Shown one piece after another: positions 42,572 through 50,595 of a DNA stretch of 64,000 nucleotides. The DNA is taken from the NCBI RefSeq assembly GCF_030064675.1, contig NZ_CP116413.1, positions 2,140,001 through 2,204,000 on the forward strand, given 5' to 3'. A program made the translations under genes and the position numbers. Each line of letters opens with the position of its first letter. Position 1 is the stretch's first letter. The stretch comes from Crossiella sp. CA-258035. Lineage in GTDB: Bacteria > Actinomycetota > Actinomycetes > Mycobacteriales > Pseudonocardiaceae. The notes below the pieces were generated by a model. That model was not told the DNA's origin. It saw only the letters and a list, made by a program, of their open reading frames with translations, and did not search any database.

Positions 42572-42701
42572 CGCGCCACTGGACCGCCCGGACGGCAAGG
42601 GCGAGGAAGACGAAGCCGCCGATCAGCGCGAGGGTGTAAGGCAGGTTGGCCACGAGCGGAATGGTCGGGCCGCCGACCGGTCGCGGTGAACCCCCGTTCA
42701 C
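42534..42701 (-). CDS. Small single-span membrane protein encoded after the PucR gene
   Basis: A 55-codon frame starts at a GTG at 42701, 15 bases after the PucR stop, with GAGG just upstream. The protein has one strong membrane helix (IPLVANLPYTLALIGGFVFLALAVRAVQW) between a Gly/Pro-rich head and a short basic tail. It overlaps the 3' end of the convergent hydrolase gene by 38 bases. It could be a genuine small membrane protein of the PucR operon or the decayed end of a lost permease gene. No homologue is recognised. Confidence 0.4.
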   Translation of the reverse strand: MNGGSPRPVGGPTIPLVANLPYTLALIGGFVFLALAVRAVQWRVTVRPARRPPNR

Positions 42702-42716
42702 GCCTCGTTGACGCCG

Positions 42717-44264
42717 CTACCAGCGATCTTTACGCGATCCTTGCGCCGGCAGCGCGGCCAGCGCGACGGTCAGGGCCAGCCGCTGGTCGGCTTCGTCCAG
42801 GCGCAGCGCGGTCAGCTGCTCGATCTTGCGCAGCCGGTAGCGCAGGGTGTTGGGATGCACGGCGAGCCTGCGCGCGGCGGCCTTGCCGTCGCCACCCGCG
42901 GCCAGCCAGGCGCGCAGCGTGGCGAGGTAGTCGGTGCCGTGCTCGGTGTCCTGCCGGAGCAGGTCGGCCACCGGCCCGCGCGTGGGCAGCCGCCCGGCCT
43001 CGGCCGCGGTCCGCAGCCGCAGCAGCAACACCTGCGCCCAGTGCTCGTCGTAGTCCACGGTGTCGGTCTCAACCAGCCCCGCCACCCGCGCCGCCAGACA
43101 CTCCTCGGCCTCCAGCCGGCTGGCGGGAAGGTCGCCGGGGTTGGCCCGCCCGCCGATCCCGGCGTGCACGGCCACGTCGGCGGGCAGCTCCCGCAGCAGC
43201 GAACGCAGCCAGTCTCGCGCCGGGTTGTCATCGGGCAGCACGGTGTAAAGAACGTTGCCGAGCAACGCGCTGCGCCCGGGCCGCGACCAGCCGAACCCGG
43301 AGGTGGCCCGCTCGAAGGCGAGCAGCGCCGCCCCGTGCTCGTTCATCCCGGCGTGCGCGTGCAAGGCGACCACCCGCAACGCCCCGGCGGCCAGCCCCAG
43401 CCGCGACAACGTGCCCGGCGCGTCCGCGGTCCCGTCCAACAGACTCAGCACCGCATCGGCTTCGGCCCGCCGCTCCAGATCAGCCCCCGCACGGGCGCGC
43501 AGCAGGTGCAGTGCCGCAGTGCGCGCCCCGTCCACCATGGCCGAGTGCGCCTGCGGCCGCACCGGCGGCGTCACCTCGACCCACACCGACCCAAGAAGTT
43601 CCCGCCCAGCCCGAATAGCCACGATCAGGCGACCCAGCAACCCAGGCGTCAGCGCCGGCACCAGCAACGGCTCGTCCGAGTTGGCCAGGTGCTTGAACAC
43701 GCCGTGTTCTTCCAGGGCCTTGAGCACATCCGGCGGCACCCGCCGTCCAAGAATGGTCTGCACCCGCGCCGCGTCCACGTCCTCCTGCCGGTTGGAGTAG
43801 GCCAGCACCCGGGACTGGAGATCCTCGATGGTGACCGGCCCGCCCACCACCGCCGCGATCGCATCCGCCACCGCGAACAGGTCCCCCGGCACATCCCGGC
43901 TGGGCCCCTGCCCACTGAGCACCAACGTGTGAATCAGCCCCGCCAGATGACTCCAAGGCACCGCAGGATCAACCATCAACACGGCCGCTCCGGAACTCCG
44001 AGCCGCGGCCAGCACCCGCTCGTCCAGCTCCGGCGGCCCGTGCAACACCACGGCCGCGGCGGTAGTCCCCCGCACCAGCCGCGCCGCCGCCGTCACCGAC
44101 CCGGTGCCGATGCCCAGCAACACATCGGTCGGACTGGTCGGATGCGACTCGGTCGGATCATGCAGCGACAACCCCCGCAGCTCAACCTCCCGCCCCCGAG
44201 GCGCACAACCCAGCCGAGTGCCCAGCCCGCCAAGTACATCGACCAGTCGCTCAAGCGTGACCAT
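42717..44264 (-). CDS. PucR family transcriptional regulator
   Basis: The ATG at 44264 gives 515 residues. The N-terminal PucR-type sensory domain (VTLERLVDVLGGLGTRL, DVLLGIGTG) is followed by a central GGDEF-like region and the C-terminal helix-turn-helix LAVHPNTLRYRLRKIEQLTALRL. Such regulators activate purine, amino-acid or glycerol-type catabolic genes. Its start lies inside the end of the CGNR gene (14-base overlap), so the two regulators share one message. The target could be the C45 hydrolase or the small membrane protein. Confidence 0.84.
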   Translation of the reverse strand: MVTLERLVDVLGGLGTRLGCAPRGREVELRGLSLHDPTESHPTSPTDVLLGIGTGSVTAAARLVRGTTAAAVVLHGPPELDERVLAAARSSGAAVLMVDPAVPWSHLAGLIHTLVLSGQGPSRDVPGDLFAVADAIAAVVGGPVTIEDLQSRVLAYSNRQEDVDAARVQTILGRRVPPDVLKALEEHGVFKHLANSDEPLLVPALTPGLLGRLIVAIRAGRELLGSVWVEVTPPVRPQAHSAMVDGARTAALHLLRARAGADLERRAEADAVLSLLDGTADAPGTLSRLGLAAGALRVVALHAHAGMNEHGAALLAFERATSGFGWSRPGRSALLGNVLYTVLPDDNPARDWLRSLLRELPADVAVHAGIGGRANPGDLPASRLEAEECLAARVAGLVETDTVDYDEHWAQVLLLRLRTAAEAGRLPTRGPVADLLRQDTEHGTDYLATLRAWLAAGGDGKAAARRLAVHPNTLRYRLRKIEQLTALRLDEADQRLALTVALAALPAQGSRKDRW

Positions 44265-44844
44265 GCGCGGCTCCCTGCCGTCCGCGCTGCTTGGCCCGGT
44301 TGCCACACCGCTGCATCGAGCACCAGCGCCGCTGACCGGGCCGGGAGGTGTCCACGAAGATCAGCTCGCAGTCACTGCCCGAACAATGCCGAACACGGTC
44401 GATGTAGGGCCCCCCGAACAACTCAATGGCATCCCTGGCAAAGGCGGACAACACGGCCGCCCCGGCAACCGGCTCCTGCCACTGCCGCCCATTGCTGGTC
44501 AACTTGGGCACCGGCGGCGGCGCGGCGGCCAACCGGTTCCAGTCGGAGAAGTGCACCCGCCGAATCGGCTCACGCCGCGCGGCCCGAACCGCACACTGCC
44601 AGACAGACTCCCGCAACTTCTTCAGCTCACCCAGCTCCGCAGCGCTCAACTCGATCCGCGCCTTACCGAACCGGGTGTCGGTCAACCACCGCCGGAAGTC
44701 CTCAACCTCACCCAGCACCTCCCAGGTGCCGCGCTCATCCTCCCCACTGCTGACCAGCAACTCCAGACACAACGCACCAGGATTGAACCGATACCGCTGC
44801 CCGTCATGCCCAACCATCGGCAGCCCAACCGCCTCGTCACCCAT
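44251..44844 (-). CDS. CGNR zinc-finger (ABATE) DNA-binding protein
   Basis: The 197-residue protein starts at the ATG at 44844 with MGDEAVGLPMVGHDG. It has an ABATE-type N-terminal domain and the C-terminal zinc finger VRHCSGSDCELIFVDTSRPGQRRWCSMQRCGNRAKQ, whose CGNR motif and four cysteines are intact. Such proteins are putative ligand-responsive regulators. It is the first gene after the 19-bp repeat array, so its promoter must lie inside or at the edge of that array. Confidence 0.83.
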   Translation of the reverse strand: MGDEAVGLPMVGHDGQRYRFNPGALCLELLVSSGEDERGTWEVLGEVEDFRRWLTDTRFGKARIELSAAELGELKKLRESVWQCAVRAARREPIRRVHFSDWNRLAAAPPPVPKLTSNGRQWQEPVAGAAVLSAFARDAIELFGGPYIDRVRHCSGSDCELIFVDTSRPGQRRWCSMQRCGNRAKQRGRQGAAHGHA

Positions 44845-44850
44845 ACCCGC

Positions 44851-45557
44851 CACCCTAACCGGTATAACCGGTACCCACCCCTCAAACCGGTAGCCCCACT
44901 TAAACCGGTTACCACCGGTCGTACAGACGGCCACCACCGATACAGGTGAACACCACTTGCCAGGGCGACCACCACTCGTGCACCCAGCCACCACTCACAA
45001 GGCCGACTGCCACTCAGAGAGTCGCCCGCCACTCATACGGTTGGTCAGTCGCCACGCACTCGGCCGCCACCCGCGAGCCTGACCTCCACCCGCGACGTTG
45101 CCCTCCGCCCGCGACGTGCCCTCCGCCCGCCACATTGGCCTCCGTCCTCGGCCTTGGTCGCCGCCCTCGGTCTTGGTTGCCACTCGCGAGATGGCCTGCA
45201 TCCGCGCCGTTGGCCGCCATTCGTGCGGTCGATCGCCGCTGGTGGTCGGCAGCCCTCAAGTGGTTGATCAGCGGTCGCCATGCTGGCCGCCACCCCGCAC
45301 GGTTGATCACCGCTCGCACGGTCAGCCACCGGCCGTGCCGGTGGCCACCGGTCATAGCAGTGCCCACCGGTTTAAGCGGTATTCACCGGTTAAACCAGCG
45401 GGCACCCGTTAAACGGGGACGCACCGGTTGGACCGGTGTGCATCGGTTGAACCGGTGTGAGCCGGTTTAACGGGTGCCCGCTGGTTAAAGCGGCGCGTCC
45501 CGGTCTAACCGGCACGCCCGGTTGAACCAAGCGCCCGGTTTGGACCGGTACTTCCGG
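44851..45557. repeat. Degenerate tandem array with a 19-bp period (about 32 units)
   Basis: Anchoring on the core CCACTC/CACCGG, successive units start at 44972, 44991, 45010 and 45029 on the left. On the right, cores start at 45346, 45365, 45384, 45403, 45422, 45441, 45460, 45479 and 45498. These are steps of exactly 19 bp; a few units elsewhere are 17, 18 or 20 bp. The right third (45340-45557) keeps the unit TGNNCACCGGTTNAACCGG, which is itself nearly palindromic. Similar AACCGG boxes recur at the left edge (44855-44920), while the central units have drifted to GCCGCCACTCG-like sequence. Because 19 is not a multiple of three, no frame can be conserved, and the region appears non-coding. 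Confidence 0.85.
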
Positions 45558-45939
45558 CGCTCTCAAAGGCGCCCACCTGCCCGCCTCTCCTGTCCACCTC
45601 GCCGGCCCGTTGGCCCTGGCAGCCCGACCCGCCCATCCGCCCGCCTGCCGATGGCCCCACCCACCCGGTCTGCCCGCCCTGCCCGGCGGCACCGCCGCCC
45701 TGCCTGCCCGTTCATCCCGGCCTGCCCTTCCTCCCCGCCTGCCCGCCTGCCCCGCTCGCCTGACCTGTCCGGCTCACCCCGCTCGCCCGGCCTGCCCGGC
45801 TCGCCCGGCTGCGCGCTCGCACCGCTTACCTAAGCGCCCGCCCGAACACCCCCACCCCGCGCTCGCCCAGCCCGCCCCAACCTGCCGATCCCCGCCCCAC
45901 CCGCAAGCACCCCCGCGCCACCGGCCTACTGTCGCGGAC
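45558..45939 (+). other. C-rich, strand-asymmetric intergenic tract
   Basis: This 380-base stretch on the plus strand is dominated by C and by short motifs such as CCTGCCCG, CCCGCCTGCC and GGCTCGCCCGG at irregular 9-12 base spacing. G is much rarer except in CCGG contexts. Open frames through it encode only Pro/Ala/Arg-rich low-complexity strings with no start or ribosome site, so I call no gene. Together with the 19-bp array it makes a 1.1-kb gene-free block before the next ATG at 45940. Confidence 0.6.
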
Positions 45940-46497
45940 ATGACACAGGTTCCGGTCTGGGTGCCGGTGGTCGTGGGGCTGCTGGGGCTCCTCGGTGTGC
46001 TCGGCGCCCAGTTCATCGCCGCCTGGCGGGAGGACCGCCGGTGGAACCGGGAGAAGCGCCGGGATGAGGACAACAAACGATTTGACGCCCGGCGTGAGGC
46101 TTATGCCCAGGTGATCGGCGCACTGGAGTCCTGGGACTGGGTGATGCACCCGCACAAGGACAAGGCGCGCGGGGTGGACTTGGTTATCGGCGAACTCGAA
46201 CTTGTCGATCTGCGCACAGCCTGGATCGAAGCCAAGAATGTGCTTGGCCTGATCAATCTGGTGGGTACCCCCGAGATTCGGGATTTGTTGCGCACCGCAA
46301 TGATTTCACGGTCCCGGCTCTCCCGTGAACTGACCCGGCCCGACAAGGACGGCATCCGGCTGGAGCTGGTCGAAAAGTACTGGTCCGAAGCCCAGGACAC
46401 CTATGCGCGACTGCGCAATCTCATGCGGTCGGATCTCGGCTTCGAAGCTGTCGATCCCAAAGGCTCTCCCGCCCGGCCCGACCTGGTGGAAAGATGA
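45940..46497 (+). CDS. Membrane-anchored coiled-coil-like protein of unknown function
   Basis: The 185-residue protein has a single N-terminal membrane helix (WVPVVVGLLGLLGVLGAQFIAAW, residues 6-28), then a highly charged helical segment (REDRRWNREKRRDEDNKRFDARREAY) and a mostly helical cytoplasmic part. The codon pattern becomes AT-richer in the second half (around 46060-46270) than in neighbouring genes. The layout resembles phage- or actinomycete-type membrane-tethered proteins of unknown role. It is 19 bases ahead of the DUF3099 gene. Confidence 0.65.
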   Translation: MTQVPVWVPVVVGLLGLLGVLGAQFIAAWREDRRWNREKRRDEDNKRFDARREAYAQVIGALESWDWVMHPHKDKARGVDLVIGELELVDLRTAWIEAKNVLGLINLVGTPEIRDLLRTAMISRSRLSRELTRPDKDGIRLELVEKYWSEAQDTYARLRNLMRSDLGFEAVDPKGSPARPDLVER

Positions 46498-46516
46498 CGA
46501 AAGGAGGTGGTGTCGG

Positions 46517-46834
46517 ATGACCACACATCGGGACGGCACCCCGGTCCTGATCACTGAGGCGCAGCAGTCCTACGAGGACCAGTTCGCGGCTCGGAAGCGC
46601 AAGTACTTCCTGATGATGTCGATGCGTATCCCGTGCCTGGTGGCGGCCGCGGCCTGCTACCAGATCCCGTGGCTGGCGATCGGTCTGCTGGTGTTGTCGG
46701 TGCCGCTGCCGTGGATGGCGGTGCTGATCGCCAACGACCGCCCGCCGCGAAAGGCGGAGAAGGTGAACCGGTTCCGGCGGGTGCGTGACGATACCGCCAT
46801 CGAATCGAAACAACATCCTGTAATCGAGGGCTGA
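46517..46834 (+). CDS. DUF3099 membrane protein
   Basis: The 105-residue protein matches the actinobacterial DUF3099 pattern: PVLITEAQQSYEDQFAARKRKYF, then MMSMRIPCLVAAAACY and two membrane helices ending LPWMAVLIANDRPPRK. AAGGAGGTGG, a near-perfect ribosome site, precedes the ATG at 46517 and makes this start secure. The function of the family is unknown. Confidence 0.82.
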   Translation: MTTHRDGTPVLITEAQQSYEDQFAARKRKYFLMMSMRIPCLVAAAACYQIPWLAIGLLVLSVPLPWMAVLIANDRPPRKAEKVNRFRRVRDDTAIESKQHPVIEG

Positions 46835-46954
46835 TCTCCACCCGGAGTGGCGGTATGGTTACGTTCCGCTCAATCACAGGGGGCTCAGGTGGACGGTGCG
46901 GAAACTCGCCCAGTAGTTGTAGGTGCGGAAACTGGTCAGAGTCCGAGGTCAGGG

Positions 46955-47518
46955 ATGTGCGGAGCGATCCATTGGGACCGGACCAACGACCTGGTCGTCG
47001 GGAACTTCACCGCGGCGCAGGCCAGTTGGCTCCGGCGGCACCTGTCCGGGTTCGCCTCACTGGTGCAGTGGCGAATGGATCAGTACCACACGGACTACCC
47101 GCTCGGTGCTGAGCTGGGCCTGCCGCTGCCGACCGAGGCCACCGAGGACCGCAGGCTGAACGCGATCCTGGACTGGCACTGTTGCGAGGAAGAGTCGGAA
47201 GAGGTCCGCCTCTGGCACGAGCCGGACCTGTTCGCCGGTCTGTACAAGGACATCAACCTGGTGTGGGCGACGCTGCCCGAGCGCGGCGGCATGGTCGTGC
47301 TGCGCGAGGAACGCCACATGCGTGCCTGGTTCCGGGTGCTGCTCGACTACCGGATCACCGCGGCGATCAGCTGGCGGGTGCCGGATGCGATCTACGACCT
47401 GCGCCGGGAACAGCCCGAGGCCGGCGACGAGCTCGGCCGCGCGTTCTACCTCACCACCTGGCTGTGGGACGTGGCGCACGAACTGGCCGAGATCAGCAAG
47501 ATCACCGTTTCGCGCTGA
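46955..47518 (+). CDS. DUF2017-like protein
   Basis: From the ATG at 46955 (GAGG upstream) the protein is 187 residues; a longer frame from 46847 is possible. FTAAQASWLRRHLSGFASLV at the start and MRAWFRVLLDYRITAAISW in the second half resemble the actinobacterial DUF2017 pattern. No catalytic motif is recognised. The family call is tentative. Confidence 0.55.
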   Translation: MCGAIHWDRTNDLVVGNFTAAQASWLRRHLSGFASLVQWRMDQYHTDYPLGAELGLPLPTEATEDRRLNAILDWHCCEEESEEVRLWHEPDLFAGLYKDINLVWATLPERGGMVVLREERHMRAWFRVLLDYRITAAISWRVPDAIYDLRREQPEAGDELGRAFYLTTWLWDVAHELAEISKITVSR

Positions 47519-47774
47519 CGCACCGCGGATTCTCCGCCCGGGTATCCGCTGTAGCACCCAGCGCACACTGACGTCGCGGCCGCGCTCGATGCCCCGCCCG
47601 CACCGAGCGCCCCGCCATCACCCGCTGCCAGGATCGCGCGGGGCCGCCCGCCCAGCGGCCGACACCGCATCGCCTGCCCCGCAGTCGCGCCGCCCGCGCC
47701 ATCGGCAGCCAGCGCCGGGGCCGTGCCGCCCGCCCGGTCGAGCGGGCCACGCCACCAGCTCCGCACCCGCCCGC
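47519..47774. other. Gene-free stretch between convergent genes
   Basis: The 256 bases between the DUF2017-like gene and the pseudouridine kinase gene are GC-rich and hold several short palindromes. I see no start with a ribosome site and no repeat family. It probably contains terminators for the two convergent transcripts. Confidence 0.4.
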
Positions 47775-48674
47775 TCAGCCCCGCACGTTCAGCGGACTCG
47801 GCGGCTGCGCACCCACCACCTGCACCGCCCGCGCCCCAGCCGCCACCCCGGCCGCCAGCGCCGCCGCGATCTCCGACCCGCCCCGCCAGGCCGCCAGCAG
47901 CCCCGCGTTGAAGGCATCGCCCGCGCCGGTGGAGTCCACGCAGTCCACCACCGGGGCGTCCGCGTTCACCGTCGCGTCGGCCGCCACCCAGTGCGCCCCG
48001 CCGTCGCCCGAGGTCACCGCCACCGCACCGACCACCGCCAGCAGCTCCCGCGCCGACTCCGGATCCGTGGACCCGGTCAGCACCGCCAGCTCGTCCGCGT
48101 TCGGCAGCAGCAGGTCGACGCCGGCCACCAGCTCCAGGAACCTCGTCGCGCCCAGCCGGGTGATCAGTGTGGCGGCCTGTGGGTCCACCGAGGTGGTCAG
48201 GCCCGCCGCCCGGGCCGCGGCCAGCGCCGCCACGCCCGCGGGGCGCGAGCCCTCGTCGAGCAGGACGTAGCCGGACAGGTGCAGGTGGTCCGCGCCGAGC
48301 AGGGCGCTGGGGGCGATGTCGGCGGGGGACAGGCGGGCGTTGGCGCCCCGGTCGGGCAGCATGGTGCGCTGGCCGGCCTCGTCCACCAGGACCACCACAC
48401 AGCAGGTCGGAGCGCTCTCATCGACGACCAGCGCGGTGGTCACGCCCGCCGCGTCGAGTTCCGCGCCGACCCGGTGACCGGCGATGTCGCCGCCGATCCG
48501 GCCGATCAGCACCGCCTCGGCCCCGCAGTGGGCGAGCCAGGCCGCGGTGTTCGCGCCCGCGCCGCCGACCACCATGCGCACCGCCGAGCGGGTGTCGCCG
48601 CCGTGCACCAGGGGTCCGTCGTGCCGGGCCACCACGTCCAGGCCGGCATCGCCGACCACCACGATCCGCGCCAT
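47775..48674 (-). CDS. psuK: PfkB-family pseudouridine kinase
   Basis: The 299-residue protein has PfkB features: the N-terminal GGAGANTAAWLAHCGAEAVLIGRIG and the C-terminal catalytic signature DSTGAGDAFNAGLL with its base aspartate. By itself it could be any ribokinase-family enzyme. The gene before it, one base away, encodes pseudouridine-5'-phosphate glycosidase, which identifies the substrate as pseudouridine. It phosphorylates free pseudouridine for breakdown to uracil and ribose 5-phosphate. Confidence 0.82.
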   Translation of the reverse strand: MARIVVVGDAGLDVVARHDGPLVHGGDTRSAVRMVVGGAGANTAAWLAHCGAEAVLIGRIGGDIAGHRVGAELDAAGVTTALVVDESAPTCCVVVLVDEAGQRTMLPDRGANARLSPADIAPSALLGADHLHLSGYVLLDEGSRPAGVAALAAARAAGLTTSVDPQAATLITRLGATRFLELVAGVDLLLPNADELAVLTGSTDPESARELLAVVGAVAVTSGDGGAHWVAADATVNADAPVVDCVDSTGAGDAFNAGLLAAWRGGSEIAAALAAGVAAGARAVQVVGAQPPSPLNVRG

Positions 48675-48675
48675 C

Positions 48676-49587
48676 TCAGCTCACCCCGCCCAGTTCGACC
48701 GCCACCCGCGCCGCCAGGTCCGCGTTGGACAGCACCAGCGCCGCGTTCGCGTCCAGACTCACACCCGCGCTGGCCTGGTGGAAATGGGCCAGCAGCACCG
48801 GCGTGACGTCCTTGCCGTGCACGTTCCGCTCGGCCAGCAGGGCCAGGCCCTCGGTCAGCAGCCGGTCGTGCAGGGCGCGGTCCATCTCCGCCCCGGCCGG
48901 GATCGGGTTGGCCAGCAGCACCCCGGCCGAACCCGGCACCTGGGTGCGGTGCGCGGCCACCACCGCGGCGGCCTCGGCTGGGGTGTCCACCCGCCAGGGC
49001 ACCTCCAGCTCGGACTCGCGCAGGTAGAAGGCGGGGAAGCGGTCCGTGCGGTAGCCGAGCACCGGCACCGAGGAGGTCTCCAGCAGCTCCAGGGTGGCCG
49101 CGATGTCCAGCACCGACTTCACCCCGGAGCACACCACCAGCACCGGGGTCTGGGCCAGCACCGCCAGGTCGGCGGAGACGTCCCAGCTCTCCCGCGCGCC
49201 GCGGTGCACCCCGCCCAGCCCGCCGGTGGCGAACACGCCGATGCCGGCCCGCTGCGCCAGCGCGGCCGTGCTGGCCACCGTGGTCGCCCCGCTGCGGCCG
49301 AGGCCGATCGCCACGCCCAGGTCCCGGCGGGAGAGTTTGGCCAGGTCAGCGGCTGGGTCGCAGACCAGTTCCAGCTCCGCGGGGGACAGGCCGACCACCG
49401 GTGTGCCGTCCAGCACGGCGATGGTCGCGGGCACCGCACCGGCGGCGCGCACCACGTCCTCCAGCTCCCTGGCCACGCTCAGGTTGCGGCCGGGCGGCAG
49501 TCCGTGCGCGAGGATGGTGCTCTCCAGCGCGACCACGGCGCCCCCGTCTGCCAGCGCCGATCGCACCTCGTCACTCACCCGCAGCAC
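48676..49587 (-). CDS. psuG: Pseudouridine-5'-phosphate glycosidase
   Basis: Starting from the GTG at 49587, five bases after GGAGG, the 303-residue protein matches PsuG throughout: VVALESTILAHGLPPGRN, GVFATGGLGGVHRGA, and the Schiff-base lysine in VVCSGVKSVLDIAATLELLET. It reversibly splits pseudouridine 5'-phosphate to uracil and ribose 5-phosphate. An ATG further upstream would run into the divergent DUF3039 gene. It forms an operon with psuK. Confidence 0.9.
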   Translation of the reverse strand: MLRVSDEVRSALADGGAVVALESTILAHGLPPGRNLSVARELEDVVRAAGAVPATIAVLDGTPVVGLSPAELELVCDPAADLAKLSRRDLGVAIGLGRSGATTVASTAALAQRAGIGVFATGGLGGVHRGARESWDVSADLAVLAQTPVLVVCSGVKSVLDIAATLELLETSSVPVLGYRTDRFPAFYLRESELEVPWRVDTPAEAAAVVAAHRTQVPGSAGVLLANPIPAGAEMDRALHDRLLTEGLALLAERNVHGKDVTPVLLAHFHQASAGVSLDANAALVLSNADLAARVAVELGGVS

Positions 49588-49630
49588 CGCTGCCTCCTTC
49601 TCGCTGAACTCCGCCTGTCCGTGAGGCATC

Positions 49631-49888
49631 ATGGTGCACGTGAGTACCCAGACTCTTCCCGAGGTCGACACCACCCCGGACGCCACCGACAGCACCAGCG
49701 ACGACTCGCCGAAGATGTTCCACTACGTGCGCAAGGCCAAGATCGCGGAGAGCGCGGTCATGGGCACGCACGTGGTGGCGCTGTGCGGCGAGGTGTTCCC
49801 GGTGACCAAGTCGGCCAAGCCCGGTTCGCCGGTCTGCCCGGACTGCAAGAAGATCTACGAGAGCCTGCCGCCCGGCGGCGGTGCGTGA
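49631..49888 (+). CDS. DUF3039 protein
   Basis: The 85-residue protein contains the DUF3039 pattern FHYVRKAKIAESAVMGTHVVALCGEVFPV and CPDCKKIYESL. The conserved CxxC plus an upstream cysteine suggest a zinc site. The family is confined to Actinobacteria and uncharacterised. A GTG at 49640 is an alternative start. It diverges from psuG with a 43-base gap and overlaps the monooxygenase-like gene by four bases. Confidence 0.82.
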   Translation: MVHVSTQTLPEVDTTPDATDSTSDDSPKMFHYVRKAKIAESAVMGTHVVALCGEVFPVTKSAKPGSPVCPDCKKIYESLPPGGGA

Positions 49889-50190
49889 GCGCGGTTCTCG
49901 AACACGCTCAGCTCTCGGTCCGGCCAGGTGCGGAGGCGGCCTTCCTGGACGCCTTCGCCCAGGCCCGGCCGCTGATCTCCGGCCAGCCCGGGTTCCGTTC
50001 GCTGCGGTTGTCCCGCTGTGTGGAGCGGCCCAGCGAGTTCCTGCTGCTCGTGGAGTGGGACAGCGTGGCCGCGCACGAGGAGGGCTTCCGGCGCTCGCCG
50101 GAGTACCCGAGGTGGCGTGAGCTGCTGCACCACTTCTACCAGCCGTTCCCGGTGGTCGAGCACTACCTCGACGCGCTCCCCGGCGTTTAG
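49885..50190 (+). CDS. Antibiotic biosynthesis monooxygenase (ABM) domain protein
   Basis: The 101-residue protein is a ferredoxin-like ABM domain with the usual core AQARPLISGQPGFRSLRLSRCVERPSEFLLLVEWDSVAAHEEGFRRS. ABM proteins include quinone-forming monooxygenases and heme-degrading enzymes, and many are just small binding proteins. Its GTG overlaps the DUF3039 stop as GTGA. Function uncertain. Confidence 0.8.
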   Translation: MSAVLEHAQLSVRPGAEAAFLDAFAQARPLISGQPGFRSLRLSRCVERPSEFLLLVEWDSVAAHEEGFRRSPEYPRWRELLHHFYQPFPVVEHYLDALPGV

Positions 50191-50447
50191 GCCCGCAGCA
50201 GCACGCAGGCCGCGGTGCCGGTGGCGAGCAGGGTCCCGCCGACCACGAGCCACCACTGGCCGCGGGCCGGGTCCAGCAGCGCCGCCGAGCCGAACAGGGA
50301 CGCGGCCACCCCGCTGCTCGCGCCCGCGAGGGTCGCCGCCAGGGGTCCGGTCACGCCCGCGGCGATGACGAGCAGCACACCGAGCACGACCACCGACCAT
50401 CCCCAGGCGCGGGCCGGGCGGCCCGCCACGCCGATCAGATCCTCCAC
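50187..50447 (-). CDS. Small two-to-three-helix membrane protein
   Basis: The 86-residue protein has hydrophobic helices at about 16-38, 40-55 and 64-84 and no recognised motif. Its stop overlaps the convergent ABM gene by four bases. The GTG at 50447 has only a modest ribosome site. It is probably a real small membrane protein but without a known family. Confidence 0.55.
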   Translation of the reverse strand: MEDLIGVAGRPARAWGWSVVVLGVLLVIAAGVTGPLAATLAGASSGVAASLFGSAALLDPARGQWWLVVGGTLLATGTAACVLLRA

Positions 50448-50595
50448 CCGGATGACGGTAGTCGCCGAACACGCTGCGCTGTCACCACATCAGGGATTCC
50501 GCACCTCCGGTCGCGATCTTTGCCCGATCGGTGTCTCAACCGTTTCCCCGCCGGTGCCGATGGTGATCAACATTGGTCCACGGAAGGAGACGCTG

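Noticed and set aside
45014-45367. Arg/Gly-rich minus-strand reading frames of about 95-117 codons within the array
   Set aside because: They follow from the 19-bp periodicity running through all frames; they have no ribosome site and their amino-acid pattern changes with each unit.
44851-45557. CRISPR array
   Set aside because: Units are 19 bp, contiguous and degenerate, with no unique spacers between identical repeats, and no cas genes are present.
44851-45557. Plasmid or phage replication origin with iterons
   Set aside because: Spacing resembles iterons, but no replication initiator, partition or integrase gene lies anywhere in the window, so an origin call is not supported.
47519-47774. 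Minus-strand frame of about 100 codons downstream of the DUF2017-like gene
   Set aside because: Low-complexity Ala/Gly/Arg translation antisense to coding sequence at one end and without a ribosome site.
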